From assembly GCA_038230975.1 (NCBI GenBank), contig JBBRMF010000066.1, positions 1 to 21,825 on the forward strand: a stretch of DNA of 21,825 bases, written 5' to 3'. This DNA comes from JANXVV01 sp038230975 (GTDB taxonomy: Bacteria > Planctomycetota > Phycisphaerae > Tepidisphaerales > Tepidisphaeraceae). The translations under genes were made by a program, and so were the position numbers. Shown here in pieces: positions 1-9,372 of the stretch. The notes under the pieces are model-generated. The model saw only the letters and a program-made list of their open reading frames with translations. It was not told the DNA's origin and did no database searches. Positions within the stretch are counted from its first letter, which is position 1, and every line of letters begins with the position of its first letter.

Positions 1-106
1 CTCTCCTGGTACTCCGGGGGAGGGAAGGGTGGGGGTCTTTTTCGATAAATTGACGTGGTTCAGCGGATTTCCCCCACCCCAACCCTCCCCCGGAGTACCG
101 GGAGAG
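1..106. repeat. Large imperfect inverted repeat
   Basis: Bases 1-36 and 71-106 are near-perfect reverse complements (CTCTCC, GGTACTCCGGGGGAGGG, then a G-rich tract), separated by about 34 bases. Transcribed RNA would fold into a long GC-rich stem. The left arm may continue beyond the window edge. G-rich intergenic palindromes of this sort are often multi-copy, but copy number cannot be judged here. It may also end transcription of a gene to the left. No T-run follows it, so I call it a repeat rather than a terminator. Confidence 0.75.
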
Positions 107-264
107 GGAGAAATCGGGTACGCCGGAACTGTCACACACCCGTGACTCGGTTGGAAGTAGCCCGCCCCTTCGTGGACATTGCATTATCCGGTAGTATACC
201 GAGTTGAAAAACGCGGAAGCAGTAAAAGAAGTCCCATCAGTCAATGCGAAACTTTGGAGCGCGA

Positions 265-1176
265 ATGAATCCGATTGAATCTCCCTCCCGTCGCGAAGTT
301 CTTGGAGCTACGGCCGCCGCACTGTTTGCGGCTTCGTCGGTAAGAGCGGCTGACGCGCCGGTCGCCGCCGCGCCTAAGCGAGCGCTTAAGAAGGCGATCA
401 TGTTTGACATGCTTCAAATGGATGGAACGCTGATCGACAAATTCAAGTCACTGAAAACATGCGGCTTTGATGGCGTGGAGCTAAACGCCCCGGACCAGTA
501 CAAGGCGTCTGAAGTGCGAGAAGCCTGCAAAGAATCTGGAATGGAAATTGAAGGCGTGGTCGACCGATTTCATTGGAGTATTACGCTTTCAGATCCGGAT
601 TCAAAGAAGCGAGCGGCGGCCGTCGAACACCTCAAAGGCGCGTTACGGGATTGTAAAGCATTCGGCGGCACGAGCGTGCTGCTCGTACCGGCCGTCGTGA
701 GCAAGAACGTTTCGTACGATGACGCCTGGAAGCGCTCGACCGAGGAGATTCGCAAAGCAATCCCGACCGCCAAGGAGAATGGGGTCAAGATCGCGATCGA
801 AAATGTCTGGAACCAGTTTCTCTTAAGCCCCCTGGAAGCCGCGCGTTATGTGGACGAGTTTAACAGCCCGTGGGTTGGCTGGCACTTCGACATCGGCAAT
901 GTCATCAACTACGGCTGGCCGGAGCAGTGGATTCACATCCTCGGCAAGCGGATTCTGAAACTGCATTTCAAGGACTACAGCCGCAAAAAAAGAGATGCCG
1001 AGGGATTGTGGAAAGGGTTCGTTGATCTTCTGGAAGGAGACAATGATTGGCCTTCAGTGATGAAAGCGCTCGACGCGGTGGGATACAACACCTGGGCATG
1101 CGCCGAAGTAGGCGGTGGCGGGCCGGAGCGGATGAAAGTGGTGTCGGCGAAGATGGATGAGATTCTGCGGAGTTAG
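265..1176 (+). CDS. Tat-exported sugar phosphate isomerase/epimerase-like protein (AP endonuclease family 2 fold)
   Basis: A 303-aa TIM-barrel protein of the xylose isomerase-like / AP_endonuc_2 family, common in planctomycetes as exported sugar isomerase or epimerase-like enzymes; the substrate cannot be read from sequence. The N-terminus carries a twin-arginine signal (SRREVLG followed by an Ala-rich hydrophobic stretch ending near VRAADAP), so export by Tat is likely. Putative metal ligands of the family are visible: E179 (AIENVWN), H207 and D209 (WHFDIGN), H234 (LHFKDYS) and E281 (CAEVGGG). I chose the ATG at 265 because GGAG lies 5 bases upstream; an in-frame ATG at 244 would add seven residues and has no clear ribosome site. 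It stands alone on the + strand. Family confident, exact reaction unknown. Confidence 0.88.
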   Translation: MNPIESPSRREVLGATAAALFAASSVRAADAPVAAAPKRALKKAIMFDMLQMDGTLIDKFKSLKTCGFDGVELNAPDQYKASEVREACKESGMEIEGVVDRFHWSITLSDPDSKKRAAAVEHLKGALRDCKAFGGTSVLLVPAVVSKNVSYDDAWKRSTEEIRKAIPTAKENGVKIAIENVWNQFLLSPLEAARYVDEFNSPWVGWHFDIGNVINYGWPEQWIHILGKRILKLHFKDYSRKKRDAEGLWKGFVDLLEGDNDWPSVMKALDAVGYNTWACAEVGGGGPERMKVVSAKMDEILRS

Positions 1177-1575
1177 TCAACTACCGGCCACCTCACCCAC
1201 GGACAGCCGCTTGAAGAACTTCATTTAACTTTCTTCCCGTGAGATGCCCGCAGCAATTCGCCAGGCGCGATGCATCTACTGCGACCAACCAGCGGGGAAT
1301 TGCCCAGCACGGCTTTGTAAGTCCGCTTTTCGTCTGAGGAATGTCACGAGTATTCGGCATCTCGATTCGCGTCGTGTCCAAGTCCGTCGCAGAAGTAGTG
1401 CAGGCCATCACCACAATTGGTGAGTTGGACCTCAACAGCGCGGCGGGGCTTATAACAATAACAGGGCGTCGTTTTTCGTTCTTTCCCTCAAGCGGCGGGC
1501 ATTGGTCAAGCCAATAGATTGAACCTTGACGTATCGGAAGATCTGTTCGAATGCGAAGCAGTCAAACCCCCTGCA
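1177..1575. other. Intergenic stretch without a convincing gene
   Basis: About 400 bases between convergent genes. The only open frame of note (1193-1435, minus strand) has a composition that does not resemble a folded protein and no clear ribosome site. Small palindromes are present, for example TCACC/GGTGA around 1408-1424. No tRNA, intact transposase or obvious terminator seen. Confidence 0.5.
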
Positions 1576-1800
1576 CTAGAACCGGGTTTTCCCAGTCAGT
1601 CGCAAAGTGTTCGCCTCAGCCTTCGCGATGAGATCCATCTTCGGAGATGCAAGACTTCGGTTTAATTCTTTTCTCGTAAACTTGCGCGCGTAAGGTCCGC
1701 GGGTAATAGGCTCCGGTTTTAGCAGTTGTTGCAACTCTCCGAAGACCGCTTTCGAGCCTTTGGTCTGTATTTCCTGAAGAATCGGTTGCTCAACTCGCAT
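1576..1800 (-). CDS. Small hypothetical protein, coupled to the DUF6941-like gene
   Basis: A 74-aa reading frame including the first Met, with no family I recognise. It is polar and basic (segments ARKFTRKELNRSL and KMDLIAKAEANTLRLTGK), with no signal peptide or membrane segment, so probably cytoplasmic. The start at 1800 is preferred over the longer frame from 1854: GGAG sits 6 bases upstream of this ATG, and the ATG lies inside the last codons of the upstream gene, giving an 11-base overlap typical of translational coupling. Function unknown; the coupling suggests it works with or is dosed with its neighbour. Confidence 0.55.
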   Translation of the reverse strand: MRVEQPILQEIQTKGSKAVFGELQQLLKPEPITRGPYARKFTRKELNRSLASPKMDLIAKAEANTLRLTGKTRF

Positions 1801-2242
1801 TGTCGTCTCCAAGGACTCTAACGGTAATAACTGAATCGGCGATCGGCTGGTCATCGGCGAATATCACCACCGCATAAACCGATCCGGGTGAAATAATCCG
1901 CAATGGCGGAACCCAAATTATAGCATCGACTGTTTCTGGTCGACAAGCAAATTCCACGGGAATTCCGCGCCGGCGGAATATTACCAGGTTGTTCTTCAGA
2001 TCTTGGATTTCGATGTCAATCGAATATTGGCCGACGATTCCGTCCGAAAGCTGAATAAACAACCAAAAAGGGGAAAATTGAACCGGGAACCCACGAACCG
2101 AAAATTCAGTAAAAAGTCCGATCAGACTACGTGATTTTGAAATCTTGTCGTCGATTACTTTTTCGCAAATCAAGAATGCCTTGCAACGAGGTAAAGGTTT
2201 GGGCTTCTTCGGTTTTTTTCCGGTTACCTTTTTCTTAGCCAT
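1790..2242 (-). CDS. DUF6941-like protein
   Basis: A 150-aa protein with a very basic N-terminal tail (Lys/Pro-rich, residues 1-18) followed by a beta-rich domain of about 125 residues. The opening of the domain (KAFLICEKVIDD...SLIGLF) and the alternating strand pattern (FWLFIQLSDG, YSIDIEIQDL, YAVVIFADDQ) resemble the DUF6941 family as I remember it, whose function is unknown. No signal peptide is visible. The ATG at 2242 has an AAGGA-type site just upstream. It is first in a two-gene unit with the overlapping gene ending at 1576. The family name is a moderate-confidence recollection; the coding call is firm. Confidence 0.75.
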   Translation of the reverse strand: MAKKKVTGKKPKKPKPLPRCKAFLICEKVIDDKISKSRSLIGLFTEFSVRGFPVQFSPFWLFIQLSDGIVGQYSIDIEIQDLKNNLVIFRRRGIPVEFACRPETVDAIIWVPPLRIISPGSVYAVVIFADDQPIADSVITVRVLGDDNAS

Positions 2243-2350
2243 TTTTTTCCTTGTCCGGCATCATTGATCACAAATTGAGATCCACGCCGTGACGCTGAAA
2301 ATCACCCATCCGAGATGAATTGAAAGACCCTGTTTTGCTCGGTTGCAATG

Positions 2351-2380
2351 AAAAAGGGCAAGCCGTTTTCGGATTGCCCT
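2351..2380 (-). terminator. Intrinsic terminator downstream of tRNA-Lys
   Basis: On the minus strand AGGGCAA-x-CCG pairs with CGG-x-TTGCCCT around a four-base loop (one internal mismatch), followed immediately by TTTTT. It lies 27 bases past the 3' end of the tRNA, the expected place for its terminator. Confidence 0.75.
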
Positions 2381-2406
2381 AACAGCCTGTATAACCATCA
2401 CTAATA

Positions 2407-2479
<73 letters not shown>

Positions 2480-2564
2480 TACCGAACGGAACACTCTAAT
2501 CGGCAGGTGAATGTTGTCAAGTTCAATCAATCTTTTTAGGCATCGTTCGGATGATTTTGAATCA

Positions 2565-3998
2565 TCAGGCCAGAATGCTGGTGACCAGTTCACCCGAGAT
2601 ATCTGTCAGGCGGAAATCACGGCCTTGGGCTTTGACCGTCAGTCGCTTGTGATCGATCCCCAACTGATGCAGCAAGGTGGCGTGCAGGTCGTGGACGGGG
2701 ACGATGTTTTCGACGGCGTTGTAACCGAGATCATCAGTTGAGCCGTGGGTGATTCCGCCTTTGATTCCACCGCCGGCCATCCAGAGAGAGAAGCCTTTGA
2801 TGTGGTGATCGCGCCCGTTGCCCTGTGCCATGGGGGTACGGCCAAATTCACCGCCCCAGATGACGAGCGTTTCATCGAGCATGCCGCGCTGCTTGAGATC
2901 TTTGATCAGCGCGGCAGCGGGTTGATCGACCTCTTTGGCGATGGTGCTGATGCCATCTTTCAGACCACCGTGATGGTCCCAATCGCGATGATAGACCTGG
3001 ATGAACCGAACACCGCGCTCGGCGAGTCGACGGGCCAGCAGGCAGTTGGCGGCGAAGGAACCGTCCGCGCCTTTTGTGCCGTACAGCTCCATCGTTTCTT
3101 TCGGTTCCTGCGACAGATCCATCAGGCCGGGCACGCTGGTTTGCATCTTGAAAGCCATTTCATACTGGCTGATGCGCGTGGCGATTTCGGGGTCTTCCAC
3201 AACGGCATCTTCAATTCGATTCAGTCGCTCGACGGCGTCAATCACATCGCGCTGTTGGTTTGCGCTGATGCCATTGGGGGTGCCAAGGTACATCACCGCA
3301 TCACCCTTGGATTGGAAATGCACACCCTGAAATTTGCTTGGCAGGAACCCGCTATGCCACATGCGCGAGGCAATCGGCTGCTTTTGTCCGCTGTTGCCGG
3401 TGCTGGTAAGTACGACGAAGCCGGGCAGATTTTCAGCTTCGCTGCCGAGCCCGTACCAGAGCCATGACCCCATGCTCGGCCGACCGGAGATGGTCGTGCC
3501 CGTGTTCATAAACGTGTGGGCCGGATCATGATTGATCGCTTCGGTCACCATCGATCGAATGATGCAAAGCTCATCGGCGACGGAACCCATGTGCGGGAAC
3601 AGCCCGCAGATTTCCTGGCCGGATTTGCCGAACTTTTTGAACTCATGTTGCGGGGCAAAGCATTTGAGGGCTTGATTTTGCAACTGCGCGATCGGCTGCC
3701 CTTTGGTAAATGATTCGGGCATGGGCTTGCCGCTCATTTCCAAAAGCTTGGGTTTGTAGTCGAGGGTTTCAAGATGCGAAGGGCCGCCGGCCATGTAAAG
3801 ATAAATGACGCGTTTGGCCTTCGGAGCAAAATGCCGGGGGTTGATGACGCCCAGGGATGATGCGTTGGCGGTGCCGGCCGCACGGGCCATCGCTGGATTG
3901 AGCAGCGCCGCCAGAGCCAAAGATCCGATTCCGCAAGCCGATCGATTCAGAAAAGATCGGCGCGAGGCAAGGCGTTTCATGGATTCGTAAGCATTCAT
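2565..3998 (-). CDS. DUF1501 family protein
   Basis: A 477-aa member of DUF1501, a sulfatase/alkaline-phosphatase-superfamily-like group greatly expanded in planctomycetes and nearly always next to a PSCyt1/DUF1549/DUF1553 gene. The N-terminus has a twin-arginine signal (SRRSFLNR then Ala/Leu-rich stretch to ARAAG), so the protein is exported. Family hallmarks seen: YLYMAGGPSHLETLDYKP near the mature start, FPHMG, NHDPAHTFMNTG, YHRDWDHHGG, and LVIWGGEFGRTP followed by GRDHHIKGF near the C-terminus, with His/Asp residues suited to metal binding. The frame extends up to 4064 but I start at ATG 3998, eight bases after the stop of the upstream gene, so the two are co-transcribed. Biochemical role is not established for the family. 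Confidence 0.9.
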   Translation of the reverse strand: MNAYESMKRLASRRSFLNRSACGIGSLALAALLNPAMARAAGTANASSLGVINPRHFAPKAKRVIYLYMAGGPSHLETLDYKPKLLEMSGKPMPESFTKGQPIAQLQNQALKCFAPQHEFKKFGKSGQEICGLFPHMGSVADELCIIRSMVTEAINHDPAHTFMNTGTTISGRPSMGSWLWYGLGSEAENLPGFVVLTSTGNSGQKQPIASRMWHSGFLPSKFQGVHFQSKGDAVMYLGTPNGISANQQRDVIDAVERLNRIEDAVVEDPEIATRISQYEMAFKMQTSVPGLMDLSQEPKETMELYGTKGADGSFAANCLLARRLAERGVRFIQVYHRDWDHHGGLKDGISTIAKEVDQPAAALIKDLKQRGMLDETLVIWGGEFGRTPMAQGNGRDHHIKGFSLWMAGGGIKGGITHGSTDDLGYNAVENIVPVHDLHATLLHQLGIDHKRLTVKAQGRDFRLTDISGELVTSILA

Positions 3999-4006
3999 GG
4001 AAAATC

Positions 4007-7000
4007 TCAATTTCGCGTGATCGTCTCGTGGAGATTCAAAACGGTTCGGGCCACACTCGTCCACGCGGCAAGCTCTGCGGGATTTAGATCTTTCGCGGAC
4101 GGGGCATCACCGGCGGAGACGATCTTTTCGGCGGCCGTGTTGTCGGCGATGTATTCTTTGCGGTGCTTTTCCAGCAGTTTCAGTACAAGTTCTGATTCCT
4201 GCGGCTTAGGTGAACGCGAGAGGGCCTGGCGGAACGCAAGATCGATCCTCGCCTGATCGCCGGTTGCCCCGCGGACGAGATGCTCCGCAAAAACGCGCGC
4301 GGCTTCGACGTACGTCGGATCATTGAGCAATGTGAGCGCCTGTTGGGGAACGTTCGATTTCGTTCGTTCACAGACGGCCTCTTCGCGGGTCGGGGCATCG
4401 AACGCCAGCAAACTGGGGTGCAGGAACGTGCGTTGCCAGTGCGTATACAGGCCGCGCCGATACAGATTGGTGCCCTTGTCGTTTTGCCATTCGCGGGCAG
4501 GAAAATTCAGGAACGACCAATAGCCGGCTGGTTGATACGGATAGACGCTCGGGCCACCGATTGAATCGACGAGCATGCCACTGACGGACAGAGCGTTGTC
4601 GCGGACAAATTCCGCATCGAGCCGAAAACGACCCTGGTGGGCGAACCATTGATTGGCCGGATCGTGTTCGCGCTGTTCTTGCGTAGGGATTGAACTTTCA
4701 CGATAGGTGGCGCTGGTCACCATTTGGCGGACGATTCGCTTGATGTCCCAGCCGTTCTCCATGAAATCGACGGCAAGCCAGTCGAGCAGTTCAGGATGCG
4801 TCGGCCATTCACCTTGCGAGCCGAGGTCGTCGACTTTGCGAGCGATGCCTCGGCCGTAGAAAAGATTCCAAAGTCGATTGACCATCACGCGGGCGGTGAG
4901 TGGGTTTTCGCGAGACGCGATCCAGCGGGCAAGATCAAGTCGGGTGGGGCGATGGTCGGCGGATTGAATCGGACCCAGCTTGCCCATGGAGGCCGGAACG
5001 ACCGGGGTGACGACGGCACCGGAATCATCCAACCAATTGCCGCGCGTCAGAACGCGAACTGTTCTGGGCGTCCCCGCCGTGGTTACCAGGCACTTCGGCA
5101 TGGCGTCGAGCAACTGCTGTTTTTTTTGCTCAAGTGAGACAATCTGATCCCGAATCGGTCGAAATAGCGGTGATATCGTTCGATAGTGGGCGGCCACGAC
5201 ATTCTTCTGCGCGTCAGAACGCTTTTCGGGTAGGACAGCCAACGCATCACGAACCGGGTCGGGAATCGTATGGCGAGAAGGTTGGGCCGCAGTACTGCTG
5301 GAAAGCCGGAATTTGCCGATTGTGTGCTGGGGAAAAGCGGATTGAAATTCAAGCGTGAATATCAGTCTGCTGCCGCCTTCACCGGTCAGGGGTTTTGCGA
5401 ACTCGAATAAAGCCTGATGAGATTTTCCGGTCTGTGGGAGGATTGCCCAACCGGTGTTTTTTTTGTTCTTCCGTTTTGCATCCACCAGGGTTGCGATGGA
5501 ATATCCTTCTTGCGAAAAATCTGCGGATACACTGCTTAACGTGACCGGCGTTGCATTGCCGTCTTTCCCGACGGTGGAAACCTTGATATCGCTCAGAACG
5601 AAGTTTCCGTTTGGCGCATTGCCCGGGCCCTGAGCAGGAAGCGCGTCATCGCGCAGCGTTTCAAGCCGGAAACCGGTGATGCCATTGGCGGGGGCGTGCG
5701 CGGTGATGACATAGTTCTCGGTCGCGGCCACTTTGTAGACCGTCTGCAGGATTCCACCTTCAAGTTTCTTGAGTTTGGATTCTCCCTGCACGACAAACGT
5801 CTGGGGGTCGAGCACATCCCATTTCACTTCAGTGGAGACTGTCTTTTCCCACGCCAACTGGGCGGTGGACAATTCGGGGGCGGCCGCATCCAGCTTTATT
5901 TTTGCGGCAGCAAGCGTTCGGTCGATGTCATTGATTTCCTTCTGCTGTGGCGCGGTTGGCAAGGGCAGGCCCGGCTCCCGCTTGCCCACCGCGGCTTCCT
6001 GCACGTCGGCAAAGAATGCTTCCATGCCGTAAAACTCTTTGGTTGTGATCGGATCGAATTTATGATCGTGGCATTCGCAACAACCCATCGTCTGGGCCAT
6101 CCAAACTGCCGACATATTTCGCACTCGGTCGGCAGCATATTTTGCGATGTACTCGCGCGGTTGCGCCCCACCTTCCTCAGTGGTTTGCAAAAGACGATTG
6201 TAAGCCGTCGCCACCTTCTGAGCGACCGTGCTGTTGGGTAGCAGATCACCGGCGATCTGTTCGATCGTGAATTGATCGAAGGGCATGTTCTGGTTGAACG
6301 CCGCGATCACCCAGTCGCGATACGGCGAAACATTCATCGGGTTGTCGCTGTGGTAACCGATCGTGTCGGCATAGCGCACCTGATCGAGCCAGAATTGAGC
6401 CATCCTCTCCCCGAAATGGGGATTCGTCAGCAACATATCGACGAGCTTGTCATAGGCATCCGGCGATGGATCGTGCGCAAATTGATCCACCTGCGCCGGT
6501 GTCGGTGGCAGCCCGAGCAGATCAAAATAAACACGCCGGCAAAGCGTGATTTTGTCAGCTTCATTTGCAGGTTTCAGATTCTGCTCTTTCAACTTCGCAA
6601 GGATGAATTTGTCGATCGGGTGTTTGATGTTGCCATCCACCGCAGGCTCTGCCGCGCGCACCGGGGCAAGATAGGCCCAATGCCCTTTGTATTCCGCCCC
6701 TTCTTCGATCCACTTTTTGATTGACGCGACCTGCTCGGCCGAGAGTGATTTATTCGATTTTGCGGGGGGCATGTGGTCTTCGACATCTGTGGTAAGCATG
6801 CGACGAAGCAGATCGCTATCCGCAGGCTTTCCCGGAACGACCGGATGCGTGTCGTCAATTTCGTCGAAGAGGCCTTCCTTCGTGTCGAGTCTTAGATCGG
6901 CTTTGCGCTTATTCTTATCCGGCCCGTGGCATTGAAAGCAATTCTCAGAGAGGATCGGACGGATGTCGCGGTTGAAGTCGATTGTCTTTTTAGCGGGTTC

Positions 7001-7078
7001 GGCGTGCGCGGAGTTGCCGATCACACAAACCAGTGAGATCAGGACGATTCGGATGCGTGGGAGAAGTCTTGCGTTCAC
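4007..7078 (-). CDS. PSCyt1/DUF1549/DUF1553 planctomycete cytochrome-like protein
   Basis: A 1023-aa exported protein of the standard planctomycete architecture. Residues 1-26 are a Sec signal peptide (hydrophobic core VLISLVCVIGNSAHA). A PSCyt1 domain follows with a c-type heme motif CFQCH (C47, C50, H51) inside DIRPILSENCFQCHGPD. DUF1549 spans roughly residues 158-365 and contains a second CxxCH (CCECH, to H337). A central beta-rich region precedes DUF1553 from about 709 to 960 (start RPTRLDLARWI). The start is GTG at 7078; the ribosome site is weak (AAGTGA). The DUF1501 gene begins just after its stop, the usual pairing. Probably a periplasmic surface or electron-transfer partner in polymer breakdown, which is inference; the domain call is firm. 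Confidence 0.92.
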   Translation of the reverse strand: MNARLLPRIRIVLISLVCVIGNSAHAEPAKKTIDFNRDIRPILSENCFQCHGPDKNKRKADLRLDTKEGLFDEIDDTHPVVPGKPADSDLLRRMLTTDVEDHMPPAKSNKSLSAEQVASIKKWIEEGAEYKGHWAYLAPVRAAEPAVDGNIKHPIDKFILAKLKEQNLKPANEADKITLCRRVYFDLLGLPPTPAQVDQFAHDPSPDAYDKLVDMLLTNPHFGERMAQFWLDQVRYADTIGYHSDNPMNVSPYRDWVIAAFNQNMPFDQFTIEQIAGDLLPNSTVAQKVATAYNRLLQTTEEGGAQPREYIAKYAADRVRNMSAVWMAQTMGCCECHDHKFDPITTKEFYGMEAFFADVQEAAVGKREPGLPLPTAPQQKEINDIDRTLAAAKIKLDAAAPELSTAQLAWEKTVSTEVKWDVLDPQTFVVQGESKLKKLEGGILQTVYKVAATENYVITAHAPANGITGFRLETLRDDALPAQGPGNAPNGNFVLSDIKVSTVGKDGNATPVTLSSVSADFSQEGYSIATLVDAKRKNKKNTGWAILPQTGKSHQALFEFAKPLTGEGGSRLIFTLEFQSAFPQHTIGKFRLSSSTAAQPSRHTIPDPVRDALAVLPEKRSDAQKNVVAAHYRTISPLFRPIRDQIVSLEQKKQQLLDAMPKCLVTTAGTPRTVRVLTRGNWLDDSGAVVTPVVPASMGKLGPIQSADHRPTRLDLARWIASRENPLTARVMVNRLWNLFYGRGIARKVDDLGSQGEWPTHPELLDWLAVDFMENGWDIKRIVRQMVTSATYRESSIPTQEQREHDPANQWFAHQGRFRLDAEFVRDNALSVSGMLVDSIGGPSVYPYQPAGYWSFLNFPAREWQNDKGTNLYRRGLYTHWQRTFLHPSLLAFDAPTREEAVCERTKSNVPQQALTLLNDPTYVEAARVFAEHLVRGATGDQARIDLAFRQALSRSPKPQESELVLKLLEKHRKEYIADNTAAEKIVSAGDAPSAKDLNPAELAAWTSVARTVLNLHETITRN

Positions 7079-7101
7079 TCACTTACTATACGCCACTGGC
7101 C

Positions 7102-7119
7102 GGAATGTTGATACATTCC
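7102..7119. promoter_or_regulatory. Short perfect palindrome upstream of the PSCyt1/DUF1549 gene
   Basis: GGAATGT and ACATTCC form a perfect 7-bp inverted repeat with a 4-base spacer (TGAT), 24-41 bases upstream of the GTG start at 7078. Size and place fit a dimeric repressor operator or a leader hairpin. No regulator gene is nearby, so the role is a guess. Confidence 0.35.
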
Positions 7120-7122
7120 AAT

Positions 7123-7209
7123 CCGGAGGCAGAAGGAGTAGCCGACGCACCGGGTTCTTCTGTTCGCGCGAGAAGAACCCGGTGCGTCGGCTATGCCTTC
7201 GGCCTCCGG
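7123..7209. repeat. Strong palindromic hairpin repeat
   Basis: AGCCGACGCACCGGGTTCTTCT at 7140-7161 is a perfect reverse complement of 7171-7192 (22 bp, 9-base loop GTTCGCGCG). Outer arms CCGGAGGC / GGCCTCCGG extend it to 7123-7209 with some mismatches. It lies between the PSCyt1/DUF1549 gene and the 3' end of the esterase gene on the same strand, so it may also terminate or protect the esterase mRNA. A partial copy lies at 9373-9413. Confidence 0.8.
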
Positions 7210-7228
7210 CTGGGGAGCTAAACGTAAA

Positions 7229-9334
7229 TCACCGACTTAACCAGTGAACGATATCCTCTGGTTTGGCATCCTTCTCGATACGAATATATTCCGAAGCTTT
7301 TGGTTCGAAATGTTTTTGGTCGATCCAAGTTAGATGAACGTCTGCCGGCACGTTGAAGATCCTGTTTCCACCTTGACCCATCGACGCGAAAGTCTGCAAT
7401 CCTCCATACCGCAATATCAAAGGGAGAAAGCCACCGTCCGCTGGGTTGGGGCTTGTTTCAAACTTGAAGAAATTCGCGTCGACAATGGATCGAGCGACGA
7501 ATTTATCTTTGGTGTCGGGATATAAAACGCGCGCGAATACACACCATGGTCCTGCTTCCCCGATACCGACCAGGTCAACTGATTTGGATTGAGAGCATAC
7601 CGCTTCGATCGTAATCGCGACATTCCTTACATAGCGCGCAAATGGCGTCGGATTGTAGCCAGCCGGAAATTCCACCGGGTTTTTTCCGATCACGGCACGT
7701 TGCCACGCTTTTTCGTCACCGGCGATGTCCGGAACAATCACACGGTGCCCATCGCTAATAAGACTTGCGATCAGCGATTGGGAACTGCCGTTCGGATCCA
7801 GCGCGTCTCGTGAACCGTTCGGAAGAACAAGGATCACCGTCGACTTTTCCGTGTTATCTTTTTTGCTCTCATTTGGCTTGGGTGAAAACGAGACGGTTGA
7901 GACTGAATCCGCGCCACTATAAATAATGTGGCGTACGATCGCATCTTCGTCCCGGGAGACTTTATCGGAGCTATCGACAACCCAAGTTGCGGAAGGCGCA
8001 AGCTCACCGCCATTCAAATGGAGCAACACTTCGCGGAAAAACCATCGGACTTCCTGCACATTTCCGTTCTTTGGATTCATCGCTTCGATCTGCCGAGCCG
8101 TCATTTGCACCCACCATTTTTTAAAACCGGCTGCATCCACTGCATTTTTGGGACGCGGATGTTTAGCATCCCAAACCGATAAATCCTCCGGCTTAACCGG
8201 AACAAATTTGGGCTCGGTGATGATGCCCTCATGCCCCAACTTCAAATGCTTATTAAAAAAGTTGTACACGGCTTCGCGGGCGTGCAGGTTGTAGTTATGG
8301 GGTGCTTTCTGCCTCATCGATTCGACGTTGGCTTCCGCTCCGAATAATTTGTAAGTGGCCTGTATTTCGGGGAAGCCCTTTTCGAGAAAATCCTTGGTCC
8401 AGTCACCGGTGGCAGTCGGGTGGATGAATGGTTTAGGGGCAAAGGTCGCCGCCAACTCCACATTGTCCGTGCCGATGCGCAACAGCGAATTATTTTCACA
8501 GACACAGCCACCCTGGTGGTCGCCTGCCGAAATCATGTTCACTGGGGCGGCAGCGGCCAGGCGGTCGTCGATCGTCATCATCACAAAAGTCTGGGTACCA
8601 CCGCCGCTTGCGCCGGTGATGGCAATGCGTTTACGGTCGACATCCGGCAGAGATTCGAGGAAATCGAGCGAGCGGATACTGTCCCACGTCTGCAAACCGA
8701 AAACGCTCAAGCCATGGAGATTGCTATCCAGATCGAGATAGGTCGCTCGATGCGGGAAATGCTCCGGGTCGGAATCGGCAAAACCGACCATGTCGTAGAA
8801 GAAGACGATGCAGCCGAGCTTGGCGAGTGAGGCACAGCGCGCCTGCAGCGAATATCGCGCGGCGTCCGGATCTTTCTCCCATCCATTCGCAATCTGGTTT
8901 TTCACTTCATTGTCCGGCGCTTCATAGAGTCGCCCATTGTTCCAATGACCGTGCGGTGAAAGGATCGCGGGGAATGGGCCGATCTTTCCCTTGGGGCGAT
9001 ACAGATTCCCTGTGACGTAGAAGCCGGGATAGCTTTCGAAATAGACTTTTTCAATCGTGTATTCGTCGCGATCAATTCGCCCGTGGATAACGGCATTGAG
9101 CGGAGATTTCTCGGGCATCGGCCAAAGACCGGCGGAGATTAGCACCTGCTCGCGAAGATAGGTGGCCCGTTTCTGCCAGGCTGCCTTGTCGGGGTACGGT
9201 TTGAAGTTGCTTCCTTCGTACAAGGTACGAATCAACTCCGTGCTGTCGCGCGATTTCTCTGAGGTCGCCGTTTTATTTTCGGCGGCGAGCGCGAACAATG
9301 GAAGTGACGCGATGAGAAGCGGAAGGTATCGCAT
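7229..9334 (-). CDS. Exported alpha/beta hydrolase, acetyl xylan esterase-like
   Basis: A 701-aa protein with an N-terminal Sec signal peptide (MRYLPLLIASLPLFALAAE). The first half is an alpha/beta hydrolase of the acetyl xylan / glucuronoyl esterase-like type: a strand ending in GPFPAILSPHGHW (oxyanion region), the nucleophile elbow ITGASGGGT with S243, and a late histidine in KAPHNYNLHARE (H346); TGDWTKDF holds a candidate acid residue. The second half (about 450-701) looks like a second, degenerate hydrolase-like domain containing VILVLPNGS. Such proteins act on esters in plant or algal polysaccharides; the exact substrate is unknown. The frame is open to 9433, but the extra N-terminus is repeat DNA; ATG 9334 has GGAGG 6 bases upstream and begins a signal peptide. 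Confidence 0.87.
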   Translation of the reverse strand: MRYLPLLIASLPLFALAAENKTATSEKSRDSTELIRTLYEGSNFKPYPDKAAWQKRATYLREQVLISAGLWPMPEKSPLNAVIHGRIDRDEYTIEKVYFESYPGFYVTGNLYRPKGKIGPFPAILSPHGHWNNGRLYEAPDNEVKNQIANGWEKDPDAARYSLQARCASLAKLGCIVFFYDMVGFADSDPEHFPHRATYLDLDSNLHGLSVFGLQTWDSIRSLDFLESLPDVDRKRIAITGASGGGTQTFVMMTIDDRLAAAAPVNMISAGDHQGGCVCENNSLLRIGTDNVELAATFAPKPFIHPTATGDWTKDFLEKGFPEIQATYKLFGAEANVESMRQKAPHNYNLHAREAVYNFFNKHLKLGHEGIITEPKFVPVKPEDLSVWDAKHPRPKNAVDAAGFKKWWVQMTARQIEAMNPKNGNVQEVRWFFREVLLHLNGGELAPSATWVVDSSDKVSRDEDAIVRHIIYSGADSVSTVSFSPKPNESKKDNTEKSTVILVLPNGSRDALDPNGSSQSLIASLISDGHRVIVPDIAGDEKAWQRAVIGKNPVEFPAGYNPTPFARYVRNVAITIEAVCSQSKSVDLVGIGEAGPWCVFARVLYPDTKDKFVARSIVDANFFKFETSPNPADGGFLPLILRYGGLQTFASMGQGGNRIFNVPADVHLTWIDQKHFEPKASEYIRIEKDAKPEDIVHWLSR

Positions 9335-9372
9335 GAACGTCCTCCGAAGGAATGGGTTTTGGCACTGCAGGC

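Noticed and set aside
1193..1435. 80-codon minus-strand frame
   Set aside because: No ribosome site, no conserved features, unusual composition.
2745..3467. 240-codon plus-strand frame opposite the DUF1501 gene
   Set aside because: Antisense shadow of a clearly recognised protein; no ribosome site or family resemblance.
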